DNA of 11,882 bases from CAYJAZ01 sp964368455. Lineage in GTDB: Bacteria > Desulfobacterota > Desulfovibrionia > Desulfovibrionales > Desulfovibrionaceae. Of this stretch, positions 5,435 to 11,882 are shown piece after piece. Position 1 is the first letter of the stretch. Every line of letters begins with the position of its first letter. The notes beneath the pieces are model-generated. The model was not told where the DNA came from, searched no databases, and saw only the letters and a list, made by a program, of their open reading frames with translations. The DNA is taken from NCBI GenBank assembly GCA_964368455.1, contig CAYJAZ010000044.1:1-11882 (forward strand), written 5' to 3'. A program made the translations under genes and the position numbers.

Positions 5435-6874
5435 ATGGAAGTTTACGATATTGCGATTTGGATAGCCTATATAGCCATATTTGTTTGGCTTGCGAGAAAA
5501 GGTAAAGGTTATGATGTAACAACAACAGGAACAGTTGGTTTTACAGTGCAAGCCTTTGCTTATGTTGCTACCTATGTTTCAGCGGTTGCATTGATTGGAT
5601 TTTCTGGTTTGGCATATTTATATGGCGTTCAAATAAGTTTAGTAGGTTTTGGTGTTGCCTTGCTTGGTACATATTTTGTGTACTTAGTTTTTGCATGGGA
5701 TACCAAGGTTATACAAAAAAATCTTAAAGCTCGTACTCCAGCTCAACTTATCAGTTTAGGACACAATACTAAAAAACTACGTGTTTTCTTAGGCCTTATC
5801 TTTGCTCTCTTCCTTTCAGTTTATGCATCAGGTGTTCTTAAAGGCGCGTCAGTTATGCTTGCAAATATTCTTCCTTATTCTGTTGAATCACTTACATGGG
5901 GACTTGCTATCTTTGTTGGCTTCTTAGTTTGGTGGGGCGGTCTTCGTGGCGTTCTTTACACAGAAGCTATGCAAGGTGGCGTTATGCTTGTTGGTATTGT
6001 ATTGATTATGTACGCAGTTTTTGCAAAAGTTGGTGGCCCTATCGATGGTTTCCACGCTTTAGCTGAACTAGAACCAACAAAACTTGCAAATAATGGCTTT
6101 ACAAGTATTTCATCAGGTGGACAAGGTTTCTTTGTTTTTTCATTAGTTTTAGTTATGTCTGTAGCAACATGGGCTCAACCACAAGTAATTCAAAGACATT
6201 TTGCTCTTGAAAGCAAGAAACATGTGCACAGAACAGCAATCATCGCAACTGTTATTATCTTCATCTTAGTAGCGGGTATGTTCTATGCTGCGGCTCTTTC
6301 AAGATTGATTCTTCCTGAAATTTCAAGCCCAGATAAAGTTGTAAGCACCCTTACTGCAATGCTTTTACCACATATCGGCCAGCAAATATTCACTTTAGCA
6401 GTTATTTCAGCTTCACTTTCAACAACTACAGCTTTGTATCATATTGCAGCCTCTTCTTTCACAGAAGATCTTACAGGTAAACCTGCAAATAAGATTGGTT
6501 GGCTTATTGGTATTGTTCTTTGTGTTTGCGTTTCTGCTTTAGCAGCGAATTTAGAAGGACAAATAATAGCATTATTATGCACAACTTCATGGTCTGTTAT
6601 CGGTGCAACTGCAATGGTTCCTTATGTTGCTTTAGTAAAATTAAAACTCTCTTCACGCAATGCTGCATGGTATAGTGCTGTGACAGGTTTCTTGGGTTGT
6701 GCTATTTGGTATCTTGCTGTAAATCCATCAACAAAGATGATAGAAGCAAATATTTTCTCAAGTGTATACGCAAATCTTCCTCCATTCCTTATCGGTGTAT
6801 TAATTTCTATACCAACCTTTGCTCTCATTTATAAATTTGAAAATGCTAAATCTGAAGTTTTAGTTGCTGAATAG
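5435..6874 (+). CDS. Sodium/solute symporter (SSS family)
   Basis: The 479-residue inner-membrane protein, with about 13 hydrophobic segments, is a normal size for SSS transporters, which use the Na+ gradient to import solutes such as proline, pantothenate, acetate or sugars. Helix 1 has VATYVSAVALIGFSGLAY, matching the family's sodium-site helix. WWGGLRGVLYTEAMQGGVML (about 167-186) and WAQPQVIQRHFALES are classic SSS signatures. ASLSTTTALYHIAASSFTED places S329 and T330 at the positions equivalent to the Na+-binding Ser/Thr pair of PutP. Both halves of the ion site are thus present. ATG 5435 follows AAAAGGAAG. It stands alone between two terminators, with the candidate small RNA just ahead. 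The substrate is unknown. Confidence 0.93.
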   Translation: MEVYDIAIWIAYIAIFVWLARKGKGYDVTTTGTVGFTVQAFAYVATYVSAVALIGFSGLAYLYGVQISLVGFGVALLGTYFVYLVFAWDTKVIQKNLKARTPAQLISLGHNTKKLRVFLGLIFALFLSVYASGVLKGASVMLANILPYSVESLTWGLAIFVGFLVWWGGLRGVLYTEAMQGGVMLVGIVLIMYAVFAKVGGPIDGFHALAELEPTKLANNGFTSISSGGQGFFVFSLVLVMSVATWAQPQVIQRHFALESKKHVHRTAIIATVIIFILVAGMFYAAALSRLILPEISSPDKVVSTLTAMLLPHIGQQIFTLAVISASLSTTTALYHIAASSFTEDLTGKPANKIGWLIGIVLCVCVSALAANLEGQIIALLCTTSWSVIGATAMVPYVALVKLKLSSRNAAWYSAVTGFLGCAIWYLAVNPSTKMIEANIFSSVYANLPPFLIGVLISIPTFALIYKFENAKSEVLVAE

Positions 6875-6925
6875 TTTGTATGTATAAGGTATAAAAGCTT
6901 CTATACATCATAAACTCTCCTTGCA

Positions 6926-6983
6926 AACATGGATTGTTACAAAGACAGAGAAAAATTTCTTTTGTAGCAATCCATGTTTTTTT
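6926..6983 (+). terminator. Intrinsic terminator of the SSS gene
   Basis: An 18-bp stem, AACATGGATTGTTACAAA (6926-6943) with TTTGTAGCAATCCATGTT (6961-6978), has a single T-G wobble and a 17-base loop, and is followed by T to 6983. It begins 52 bases after the symporter stop. The stem is unusually long for a terminator and shares ATGGATTG with the start of the dispersed repeat near 898. Confidence 0.92.
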
Positions 6984-7033
6984 AACATTCTTTATAAATT
7001 TAAACATTATCTATTGAATAAAATTCACAAAAT

Positions 7034-7068
7034 AAAATGAAAATTAAACTTGCAATAATTTTCATTTT
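7034..7068. promoter_or_regulatory. Perfect 13-bp inverted repeat over the TSUP operon promoter
   Basis: AAAATGAAAATTA (7034-7046) and TAATTTTCATTTT (7056-7068) are exact inverted repeats separated by nine bases. The right-hand part of the spacer is the predicted -35 box, so the two arms flank it. This suits a repressor or activator site controlling the permease operon. As RNA it would be a hairpin, but transcription probably starts downstream of it. Confidence 0.55.
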
Positions 7069-7077
7069 CTTTAGAAT
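7050..7077 (+). promoter_or_regulatory. Predicted promoter of the TSUP permease operon
   Basis: TTGCAA (7050-7055) and TAGAAT (7072-7077) are separated by 16 bp and match consensus at four and five of six positions. The start would be near 7084, inside the GGAGGAGG run, leaving a leader of about 25-33 bases. That could explain why this good ribosome-site sequence stands too far from either start codon: it may not be used. Confidence 0.4.
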
Positions 7078-7116
7078 GGAGGAGGTTTTTTCTTAGTATT
7101 TTTCTGGATGTTTTTT

Positions 7117-7860
7117 ATGGAATTAGCTTCTTTTTTCTTCATGTGTGCGTGGTTTATTTCAGGTTTTGTTAATGGATTGACAAGTTTTGGTTCTGCAATG
7201 GTAGTTGTTCCATTGATAACACCCTTTGTGCCTCCTTCGATGTTAATTCCTTTAACTACTATAATGGTTGTAGTTATTTCCTCTTATATGATACTTGTGT
7301 ATAGATCAGGGATAAATTTTAAAGCTTTAATCCCAATAACTATAGCAGCCTTACCTGGTGCTATCTTAGGCGGTTATCTTCTACACTTAATCTCGCCAGC
7401 AGCCATACAATTGCTTGCTGGCCTCACTATGTTTTTATATGTAGTTTGGCAAATTCTGCCTAAACCTGTAAAAGTGTATAGTGAAAATACTCCTGGTGCT
7501 GTATCTTCTGGTTTTGCTTCTGGCTTTCTCAATGCATCAATTTCAATGGGAGGCCCTCCTGTAGCGATTTATTCGCTCTTAGTAGGTTGGAAAAAAGAAG
7601 AAATATTTTCAACTTTAAGTGTGTCAATAGTGTTAAATTGTACTATTGCAGGCATGGTTCATGCTTGCTCTGGGCTTTATTCAACAGATATGTTACCTTA
7701 TTTATACCAAGCTGTGCCGGCTGCACTTGTTGGTTTGCTTTGTGCTTATCCTTTAGAGAAAAAAATCAATAAAAAACTTTTTGTAAAAATTGTATTGATT
7801 GTTATCGGGATTTCTTCCTTGCTTTGCCTTTATAGGGCAGCAGATGCTTTTCTTGGATAA
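7117..7860 (+). CDS. TSUP (TauE/SafE-type) permease, paralogue 1 of 3
   Basis: The 247-residue membrane protein, with about eight hydrophobic segments, belongs to the TauE/SafE group (four-TMS sulfur-anion transporters, duplicated). Members move sulfite, sulfoacetate, thiosulfate or other organic anions. It shows the duplicated family motif: FVNGLTSFGSAMVVVPLI (17-34) in the first half and SGFASGFLNASISMGGPPVA (131-150) in the second, with the full GGPP at 145-148. ATG 7108 in the same frame would add MFF. I prefer 7117 because MELASFFFMCAWFISG then lines up with the starts of the two paralogues. Neither start has a proper ribosome site at normal distance: GGAGGAGG lies 32 bases before 7117. 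It is first of three tandem related genes, with gaps of 35 and 11 bases. The substrate is unknown. Confidence 0.88.
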   Translation: MELASFFFMCAWFISGFVNGLTSFGSAMVVVPLITPFVPPSMLIPLTTIMVVVISSYMILVYRSGINFKALIPITIAALPGAILGGYLLHLISPAAIQLLAGLTMFLYVVWQILPKPVKVYSENTPGAVSSGFASGFLNASISMGGPPVAIYSLLVGWKKEEIFSTLSVSIVLNCTIAGMVHACSGLYSTDMLPYLYQAVPAALVGLLCAYPLEKKINKKLFVKIVLIVIGISSLLCLYRAADAFLG

Positions 7861-7895
7861 AATTTTAGGAGCATAAATACAAAAAAGGAAATAGA

Positions 7896-8633
7896 ATGGA
7901 AGAACTTTATGTCTTCGCTATAGCGTGGTTTATCGGTGGTTTTATGGCAGGATTGACAGGACTTGGCGGAGCAATGATTGCTTTACCCCTCACTATTTCT
8001 TATCTTGCACCAACAATGATAGTGCCTATTACTATTTGTGCTGTAACAGTTCTTTCTCTTGCGATGTTTTTTCTTTATAAATCGCACATAAATACGCAGG
8101 CCGTTGTGACTTTGAGTGTTGGCTCAATACCTGGTTCAATGCTTGGCATGTACATACTTCTTTATATTTCAGCACAAAAAATTCAAATATTTGCAGGCAG
8201 CATTATGTTGCTTTTTGTTGTGTGGCAACTTCTTCCAAAAAAACATATTGTCTATCAAGACAGCCGTACAAAAGGCCTTGTAGCAGGCTTTGTTTCTGGC
8301 TTTTTGAATACCTCAGTTTCTTTTTCTGGCCCGCCTATTGCAATTTATGCTATTTGCGTTGATTGGGCAAAAGAAACTTTCTTCGCTACTATAAGTTTTG
8401 CAACATTTTTAATATGTATAATCACTATGGCTATATATGCTTATTCTGGTTTGTATACAATGGAAATGTTGCCTTATATAGCTACAATTCTTCCAGCGGT
8501 AGTAGTTGGTGTTTTGATGGCTTATCCTCTGAGTAAAAAAATAAATAAAGATTTCTTTAGAAAACTTGTTCTACTTGTGATCTTAGTTGCTGGAACTATT
8601 TGTATGTATAGAGGGATTTCAATTTATTTTTAA
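7896..8633 (+). CDS. TSUP (TauE/SafE-type) permease, paralogue 2 of 3
   Basis: The 245-residue protein is the same length and layout as its neighbours. The first-half motif is GFMAGLTGLGGAMIALPLT (15-33), the closest of the three to the usual glycine-rich TSUP pattern. The second-half motif is GFVSGFLNTSVSFSGPPIAI (131-150), where GGPP has become SGPP. ATG 7896 follows AAGGAAATAG at normal spacing. About eight hydrophobic segments are visible. It shares many stretches with both neighbours (for example IPGSMLGMYILLYISA against LPGAILGGYLLHLISP), so the genes arose by local duplication and then diverged. The direction of transport and the substrate cannot be read from the sequence. Confidence 0.9.
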   Translation: MEELYVFAIAWFIGGFMAGLTGLGGAMIALPLTISYLAPTMIVPITICAVTVLSLAMFFLYKSHINTQAVVTLSVGSIPGSMLGMYILLYISAQKIQIFAGSIMLLFVVWQLLPKKHIVYQDSRTKGLVAGFVSGFLNTSVSFSGPPIAIYAICVDWAKETFFATISFATFLICIITMAIYAYSGLYTMEMLPYIATILPAVVVGVLMAYPLSKKINKDFFRKLVLLVILVAGTICMYRGISIYF

Positions 8634-8644
8634 GGATGAGGGAA

Positions 8645-9394
8645 ATGGAAGAAGTTTATATTGTTTTTATTTTAGCTTGGTTGCTAGGTTCATTTATTAG
8701 CGGCCTTACATCTTTTGGCTCTGCTATGATAGCTATGCCTATAACTGCCTTCTATCTGCCTCCAAAAATCTTATTGCCTATTTCTATCTTGCTTGTTATT
8801 GCAACTTCTTGCACAAGAATTATCACCTATCACGCACATCTCAATTATAAAGCACTTATTCCCCTCACTCTAGCAGCTATACCTGGCTCTATAGTAGGTG
8901 GATATGTTTTGCTTTTTATTTCAGCAACTTCAATACAATTGTTAGCTGGTGCTGTGCTTATTTTTTATTTTATCTTACAAATAATACCTAAAAAAGAAAT
9001 TCCGCATGACGACAATGCCTATACCGCCTCTTTAGCAGGTTTTGTTTCAGGTTTTACAAATACTTCTATTTCTTTATCTTCGCCTCCATTAGTGATGTAT
9101 GCAATTTATTCTGGTTGGTCAAAGGAATGCTTTTTTTCAACAATGAGTTTTTCTGTCTTTCTCAATTGCATTATTGCTGCAATAGTACATGCAAGCTCAG
9201 GACTTTATACTAAAGAACTATTACCTTATCTTTATTATGGCATACCTACTGTTATTGTTGGCCTTGCTTTATCACATCCTGTGAGCAAGAGGGTGAATGT
9301 GAGAACATTTAAAAGAATCATACTTTTTGCCGTTGGTTTTTCTGGTGTGATTTGTGTTTATAAGGCTCTTTCTAGCCTTTATTTTGCTTCTTAA
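8645..9394 (+). CDS. TSUP (TauE/SafE-type) permease, paralogue 3 of 3
   Basis: The 249-residue membrane protein has the same fold as the two upstream genes. Motifs are SFISGLTSFGSAMIAMPIT (16-34) and GFVSGFTNTSISLSSPPLV (132-150). The GGPP of typical members is SSPP here, so both glycines are lost. I chose ATG 8645 over the in-frame ATG 8636. AAGGA at 8632-8636 lies eight bases before 8645, and MEEVYIVFILAWLLG then matches MEELYVFAIAWFIGG of paralogue 2. The gap to the preceding gene is 11 bases, so translation may be coupled. The substrate may differ from that of paralogue 1 because of the changed motif; this is inference. Confidence 0.9.
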   Translation: MEEVYIVFILAWLLGSFISGLTSFGSAMIAMPITAFYLPPKILLPISILLVIATSCTRIITYHAHLNYKALIPLTLAAIPGSIVGGYVLLFISATSIQLLAGAVLIFYFILQIIPKKEIPHDDNAYTASLAGFVSGFTNTSISLSSPPLVMYAIYSGWSKECFFSTMSFSVFLNCIIAAIVHASSGLYTKELLPYLYYGIPTVIVGLALSHPVSKRVNVRTFKRIILFAVGFSGVICVYKALSSLYFAS

Positions 9395-9426
9395 TTGTAT
9401 TAAATATTTATAAAGGTTTTGTTAAC

Positions 9427-10302
9427 ATGGCTATATTAAAAATAACTAAAGATTTAGATGGAATGCGTTTAGACTCTGTTTTAGCACAACATCCAGACAC
9501 AAAAGATCTTGGACAAAGAGCAAGAAAAAGATTGTGTGAACAAGGCCTTGTTTGCGTGAATTCTTATGCACAAAATGCTCTGTATAAAGTTCGTGAGGGG
9601 CAAGAAATAACCCTTGTAGAGCAAGAAGAAAAGAAAGTCTATTCTAAAGCCGAAGTAGACGCACTTATTTTATCAGAAAACGAGAATTATATAGCGTTTT
9701 ATAAAGATTTTTCACTTCCAACTTCTGCTATTCAACATTCTGAGAATAAGGCCTTAGAAGATAGAGTAAGAAGCCATTATCCGCATGTAGAATTTCTTAA
9801 TCGTTTAGACAACGACACTTCTGGTATTATTGTGGCTTCAAAGTCTAAGGAAGCGAGCAATGTATGGAAAGAAGCACAAATGCAGGCAGAAATTCAAAAA
9901 GACTATATAGCCCTTGTCAAAGGAAAATTTTTGACAGAAATGGATATAGACTTAGCGATAAATATCAATAAAAACAAGGTGAAAGTAAGGCCAATTTACG
10001 AGGAAGACAAGGCAAGACATACAATAGTAAAACCTTTAAAAGTTTTTGAAAATAATACTTCTTTAGTTAAATGTACAATTTTTAGAGGTGTTAGACATCA
10101 AATTCGTGCGCATCTTTGTGCTATGGGCTTTGCTTTAGTGAATGATCCTCTTTATGCTACGCAAGTAGAGGATGGAAAAACTTTCTTTCTGCATCACTAT
10201 AAAGTGGAATCAAAATTGATTTCAGCCTTTGCTTTGCCAAAAAAGAATGAGCATCAACTTGATGATGAGCTTTATGAAGAAGTTGTGAATGTATTAAAAT
10301 AA
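9427..10302 (+). CDS. RluA-family RNA pseudouridine synthase with N-terminal S4 domain
   Basis: The enzyme isomerises uridine to pseudouridine in rRNA or tRNA. The 291-residue product has an S4 RNA-binding domain at about 12-65 (MRLDSVLAQ..., RARKRLCEQGLVCVN, then YKVREGQEITL). The catalytic domain follows. The active-site motif is NRLDNDTSG (125-133), with Asp128 as the expected nucleophile; most relatives have HRLDxxTSG, so His is replaced by Asn. QKDYIALVKG (157-166) and FRGVRHQIRAHLCAMGFALV (219-238) are the other family signatures. The segment that is usually KPAGLPVH is degenerate here (YKDFSLPTSAI, about 92-102). ATG 9427 has AAGG about ten bases upstream. It follows the third permease by 32 bases with no terminator between, so it may be read from the same transcript. 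The target uridine is unknown. Confidence 0.9.
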   Translation: MAILKITKDLDGMRLDSVLAQHPDTKDLGQRARKRLCEQGLVCVNSYAQNALYKVREGQEITLVEQEEKKVYSKAEVDALILSENENYIAFYKDFSLPTSAIQHSENKALEDRVRSHYPHVEFLNRLDNDTSGIIVASKSKEASNVWKEAQMQAEIQKDYIALVKGKFLTEMDIDLAININKNKVKVRPIYEEDKARHTIVKPLKVFENNTSLVKCTIFRGVRHQIRAHLCAMGFALVNDPLYATQVEDGKTFFLHHYKVESKLISAFALPKKNEHQLDDELYEEVVNVLK

Positions 10303-10356
10303 AGTGTGTAATTTGTATTATTTAACTTGGTATAAAACTTGCAAGTTTATCTCGTT

Positions 10357-10362
10357 TATAAT
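10357..10362 (+). promoter_or_regulatory. Possible -10 box of the autotransporter gene
   Basis: TATAAT matches the -10 consensus perfectly and lies 46 bases ahead of the autotransporter ATG. No good -35 hexamer stands at 16-18 bp upstream (TTGCAA at 10339-10344 is too close). An activator-dependent promoter would fit, but this is uncertain. Confidence 0.4.
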
Positions 10363-10367
10363 AAAAC

Positions 10368-10382
10368 GCCAATTTTTTTGGC
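10368..10382 (+). other. Small leader hairpin before the autotransporter
   Basis: GCCAA (10368-10372) and TTGGC (10378-10382) enclose five T. It would sit at the very 5' end of the transcript if the TATAAT at 10357 is used, where a hairpin can protect mRNA. It is short, so the function is a guess. Confidence 0.35.
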
Positions 10383-10408
10383 AAATAAAAATAAGAAAGG
10401 AAAGTCTT

Positions 10409-11882
10409 ATGCAATCTAAAAATGCTTTATCAAATTTAAAAAATCGCTATGCGGCAGTGCTCAAAAAATGTGCTTTATTGAATGTTTTCGGCACTTTAGC
10501 TTTTGCCTCAATGCTTGCAAGCCCTTTTATGGCAAGCGAAGCTCAAGCGGCAGATAATCCAGCAGGAACAACAATTAATTCCATGAATGCATCATCTAAC
10601 GATTATGGAGTTTCTGGTTCTGCTCTCAATACTCCTATTCTCAATAACTATGGAAATATCACTGGCGGAGCATTATATAGTGTCTCCGGAGTTAGGCTTA
10701 TAGTAGGTATGCTTGGCTATAACGCTGGCGATATAGACTATATCTTTAATAATAGCGGAACTATTAATATTAATATGAGCGAGAATGATGACGTTATCGG
10801 CATGTATGCTTTTGATAATGAAGGCAACCACAATATAACAAATAGCGGTGCTATTAATATAAGCGCTAACGATGGTGGGATAGGCATGTTTGCGAATGCT
10901 GGTGACGGCAACCACAATCTTACAAATAGTGGCACTATTGATGTAAGCGGTAACAATAATATCAACGGCATGTTTGCTAGAGCTGGATATGGTAACCACA
11001 ATATAACAAATAGCGGTACTATCAATGTAAGCGGTAACAATAATATCTACGGCATGTATGTTGACGGATATAATGACAACGGTATTCATCTTTTAAACAA
11101 TACAGGTATAATTACAGCAAAAGCAACTACAGGCAAAGCCTTTGAAACTTATGGAGATAATAATTATAGCATAGGCACTTGGGCAACTGTTTTGCGTATT
11201 TGGAATACTGAGGACTCTGTTTTTGGTAGTAATCATCGTGATTTAACTTTCCAAAATTCCACCCTTATTCTACGCCCTGGCACTGAGGCACAAGGTTTTG
11301 TTTGGGGGCAGGAATATAATGTAGTTGGTGCTGACGGTATGACAGCTGGTATTCAAAGTGCAGCAGTGGGCGGAACAATATTACAAGCCACAACAGAAGT
11401 GCCATTCTTGAAAGCTACTTTAACAAATGGAAGCGACCCAAATACTGCAACAGTCCGCCTTGAAACAAATATCAATTCCGAAACAACTCCTGGCAATGCT
11501 ACTGTTCAAGGAAATCTTACTCTCATTCAAGGGCAGATGAGCAATATTACAAGAGAATTATTACAAACAAAGTATAATGCAATCTATGCTGACTTAGTTT
11601 CAGATAATGGAAATAGTAGAAATAGTGGCAATAGTGGTATGGCAGCAGGTTCAGAAATGGAGCAAAACAAGTGGACTGCTTTCTTGACTCCTTATGGTTC
11701 TTTGACAAATAACAATGAATACAATTTTGACGGCTCACAAATGGGTGTGACAGGCGGAGCAAGTTATAATTTCAGCGAAAAATTCTCTTTAGGTGCTCAT
11801 TTCGACTTCAATTATGCAGAATTTGATGCAGATATTATGGATATGGATTCCGATTCCACTTCCTTTGCCTTTGGTTTGCACG
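10409..11882 (+). CDS. Autotransporter (type V secretion) precursor, 3' end outside window
   Basis: The reading frame is open from ATG 10409 to the window edge, 491 complete codons. GGA (10399-10401) is seven bases before the ATG. Residues 1-47 form a long signal peptide with a basic start, a hydrophobic core (about 22-41) and an AQA cleavage site before ADNPAG. Extended signals of this kind are common in autotransporters. The passenger (from 48) is rich in Asn, Gly, Thr and Ser. Residues 115-228 hold four tandem units beginning NSG(T/A)I, as expected for a right-handed beta-helix. A linker with a helical stretch (MSNITRELLQTKYNAIYADL) leads to WTAFLTPYGSLTNNNEYNFD from W422. The alternating pattern GVTGGASYNFSEKFSLGAHFDF after it marks the start of the outer-membrane beta-barrel. 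Most of the barrel lies beyond the window. No protease motif is seen, and adhesion or a surface role is only a guess. Confidence 0.88.
   Translation, partial: MQSKNALSNLKNRYAAVLKKCALLNVFGTLAFASMLASPFMASEAQAADNPAGTTINSMNASSNDYGVSGSALNTPILNNYGNITGGALYSVSGVRLIVGMLGYNAGDIDYIFNNSGTININMSENDDVIGMYAFDNEGNHNITNSGAINISANDGGIGMFANAGDGNHNLTNSGTIDVSGNNNINGMFARAGYGNHNITNSGTINVSGNNNIYGMYVDGYNDNGIHLLNNTGIITAKATTGKAFETYGDNNYSIGTWATVLRIWNTEDSVFGSNHRDLTFQNSTLILRPGTEAQGFVWGQEYNVVGADGMTAGIQSAAVGGTILQATTEVPFLKATLTNGSDPNTATVRLETNINSETTPGNATVQGNLTLIQGQMSNITRELLQTKYNAIYADLVSDNGNSRNSGNSGMAAGSEMEQNKWTAFLTPYGSLTNNNEYNFDGSQMGVTGGASYNFSEKFSLGAHFDFNYAEFDADIMDMDSDSTSFAFGLH
10751..11092 (+). repeat. Four tandem passenger repeats (28-30 codons each)
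   Basis: Units start at 10751 (90 bp), 10841 (84 bp), 10925 (84 bp) and 11009 (about 84 bp). Each reads NSG(T/A)I(N/D)(I/V), then Asn/Ser/Asp-rich residues, a GM(Y/F) step, and (in the first three) GNHN(I/L)T before the next unit. Units 3 and 4 are the closest at DNA level (shared TGTAAGCGGTAACAATAAT), suggesting the most recent duplication. Such in-frame units can expand or contract by slippage or recombination. Confidence 0.85.

Noticed and set aside
10673..11089. 138-residue minus-strand frame with an internal repeat pattern
   Set aside because: Its repeats are just the reverse reading of the autotransporter's tandem units; the plus-strand frame has signal peptide, linker and barrel start.

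Overview
The window is AT-rich, densely coding bacterial DNA from a Gram-negative organism. An outer-membrane autotransporter precursor gives the Gram-negative assignment. Several features fit a low-GC, host- or gut-associated anaerobe, possibly in or near the Desulfovibrionaceae: a two-subunit [4Fe-4S] class I fumarate/tartrate dehydratase, three sulfur-anion-type (TSUP) permeases, a TspO protein, and a GC-rich intergenic hairpin block that I recall from Desulfovibrio-type genomes. The taxonomic placement is inference.

Layout. Bases 1-776 hold the end of the ATP synthase operon: the 3' end of atpD, then atpC, then a strong intrinsic terminator. Bases 777-1205 are a convergent intergenic region with two copies of a 35-bp dispersed hairpin repeat and a GC-rich hairpin block. 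Bases 1206-3505 carry minus-strand genes: the fumarase/tartrate dehydratase beta and alpha subunits (one transcription unit with a TTGACA promoter), a small zinc-ribbon protein, and a TspO/MBR membrane protein. From 3767 all genes are on the plus strand: a MATE efflux protein, a sodium/solute symporter (SSS), three tandem paralogous TSUP permeases, an RluA-type pseudouridine synthase, and the first 491 codons of an autotransporter that runs off the window.

The most notable part is the 327-bp gap between the MATE and SSS genes. It has a near-consensus promoter (TTGACA, 17 bp, TATCTT), an RNA of about 175 nt that can fold into a long interrupted rod, and a very good intrinsic terminator with a GTGA tetraloop, all ahead of the symporter gene. 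This is either an independent small RNA or a terminating leader (riboswitch or attenuator) for the symporter. I could not match it to a named RNA family.

Other regulatory DNA includes perfect or near-perfect AT-rich palindromes upstream of the MATE gene, over the small-RNA promoter and over the TSUP promoter. These look like operators for unseen regulators. Between energy generation (ATP synthase), a dicarboxylate-branch enzyme (fumarase) and a run of transporters, the window reads as core metabolism next to an exchange and surface module. The substrates of the symporter and the TSUP proteins cannot be told from sequence.
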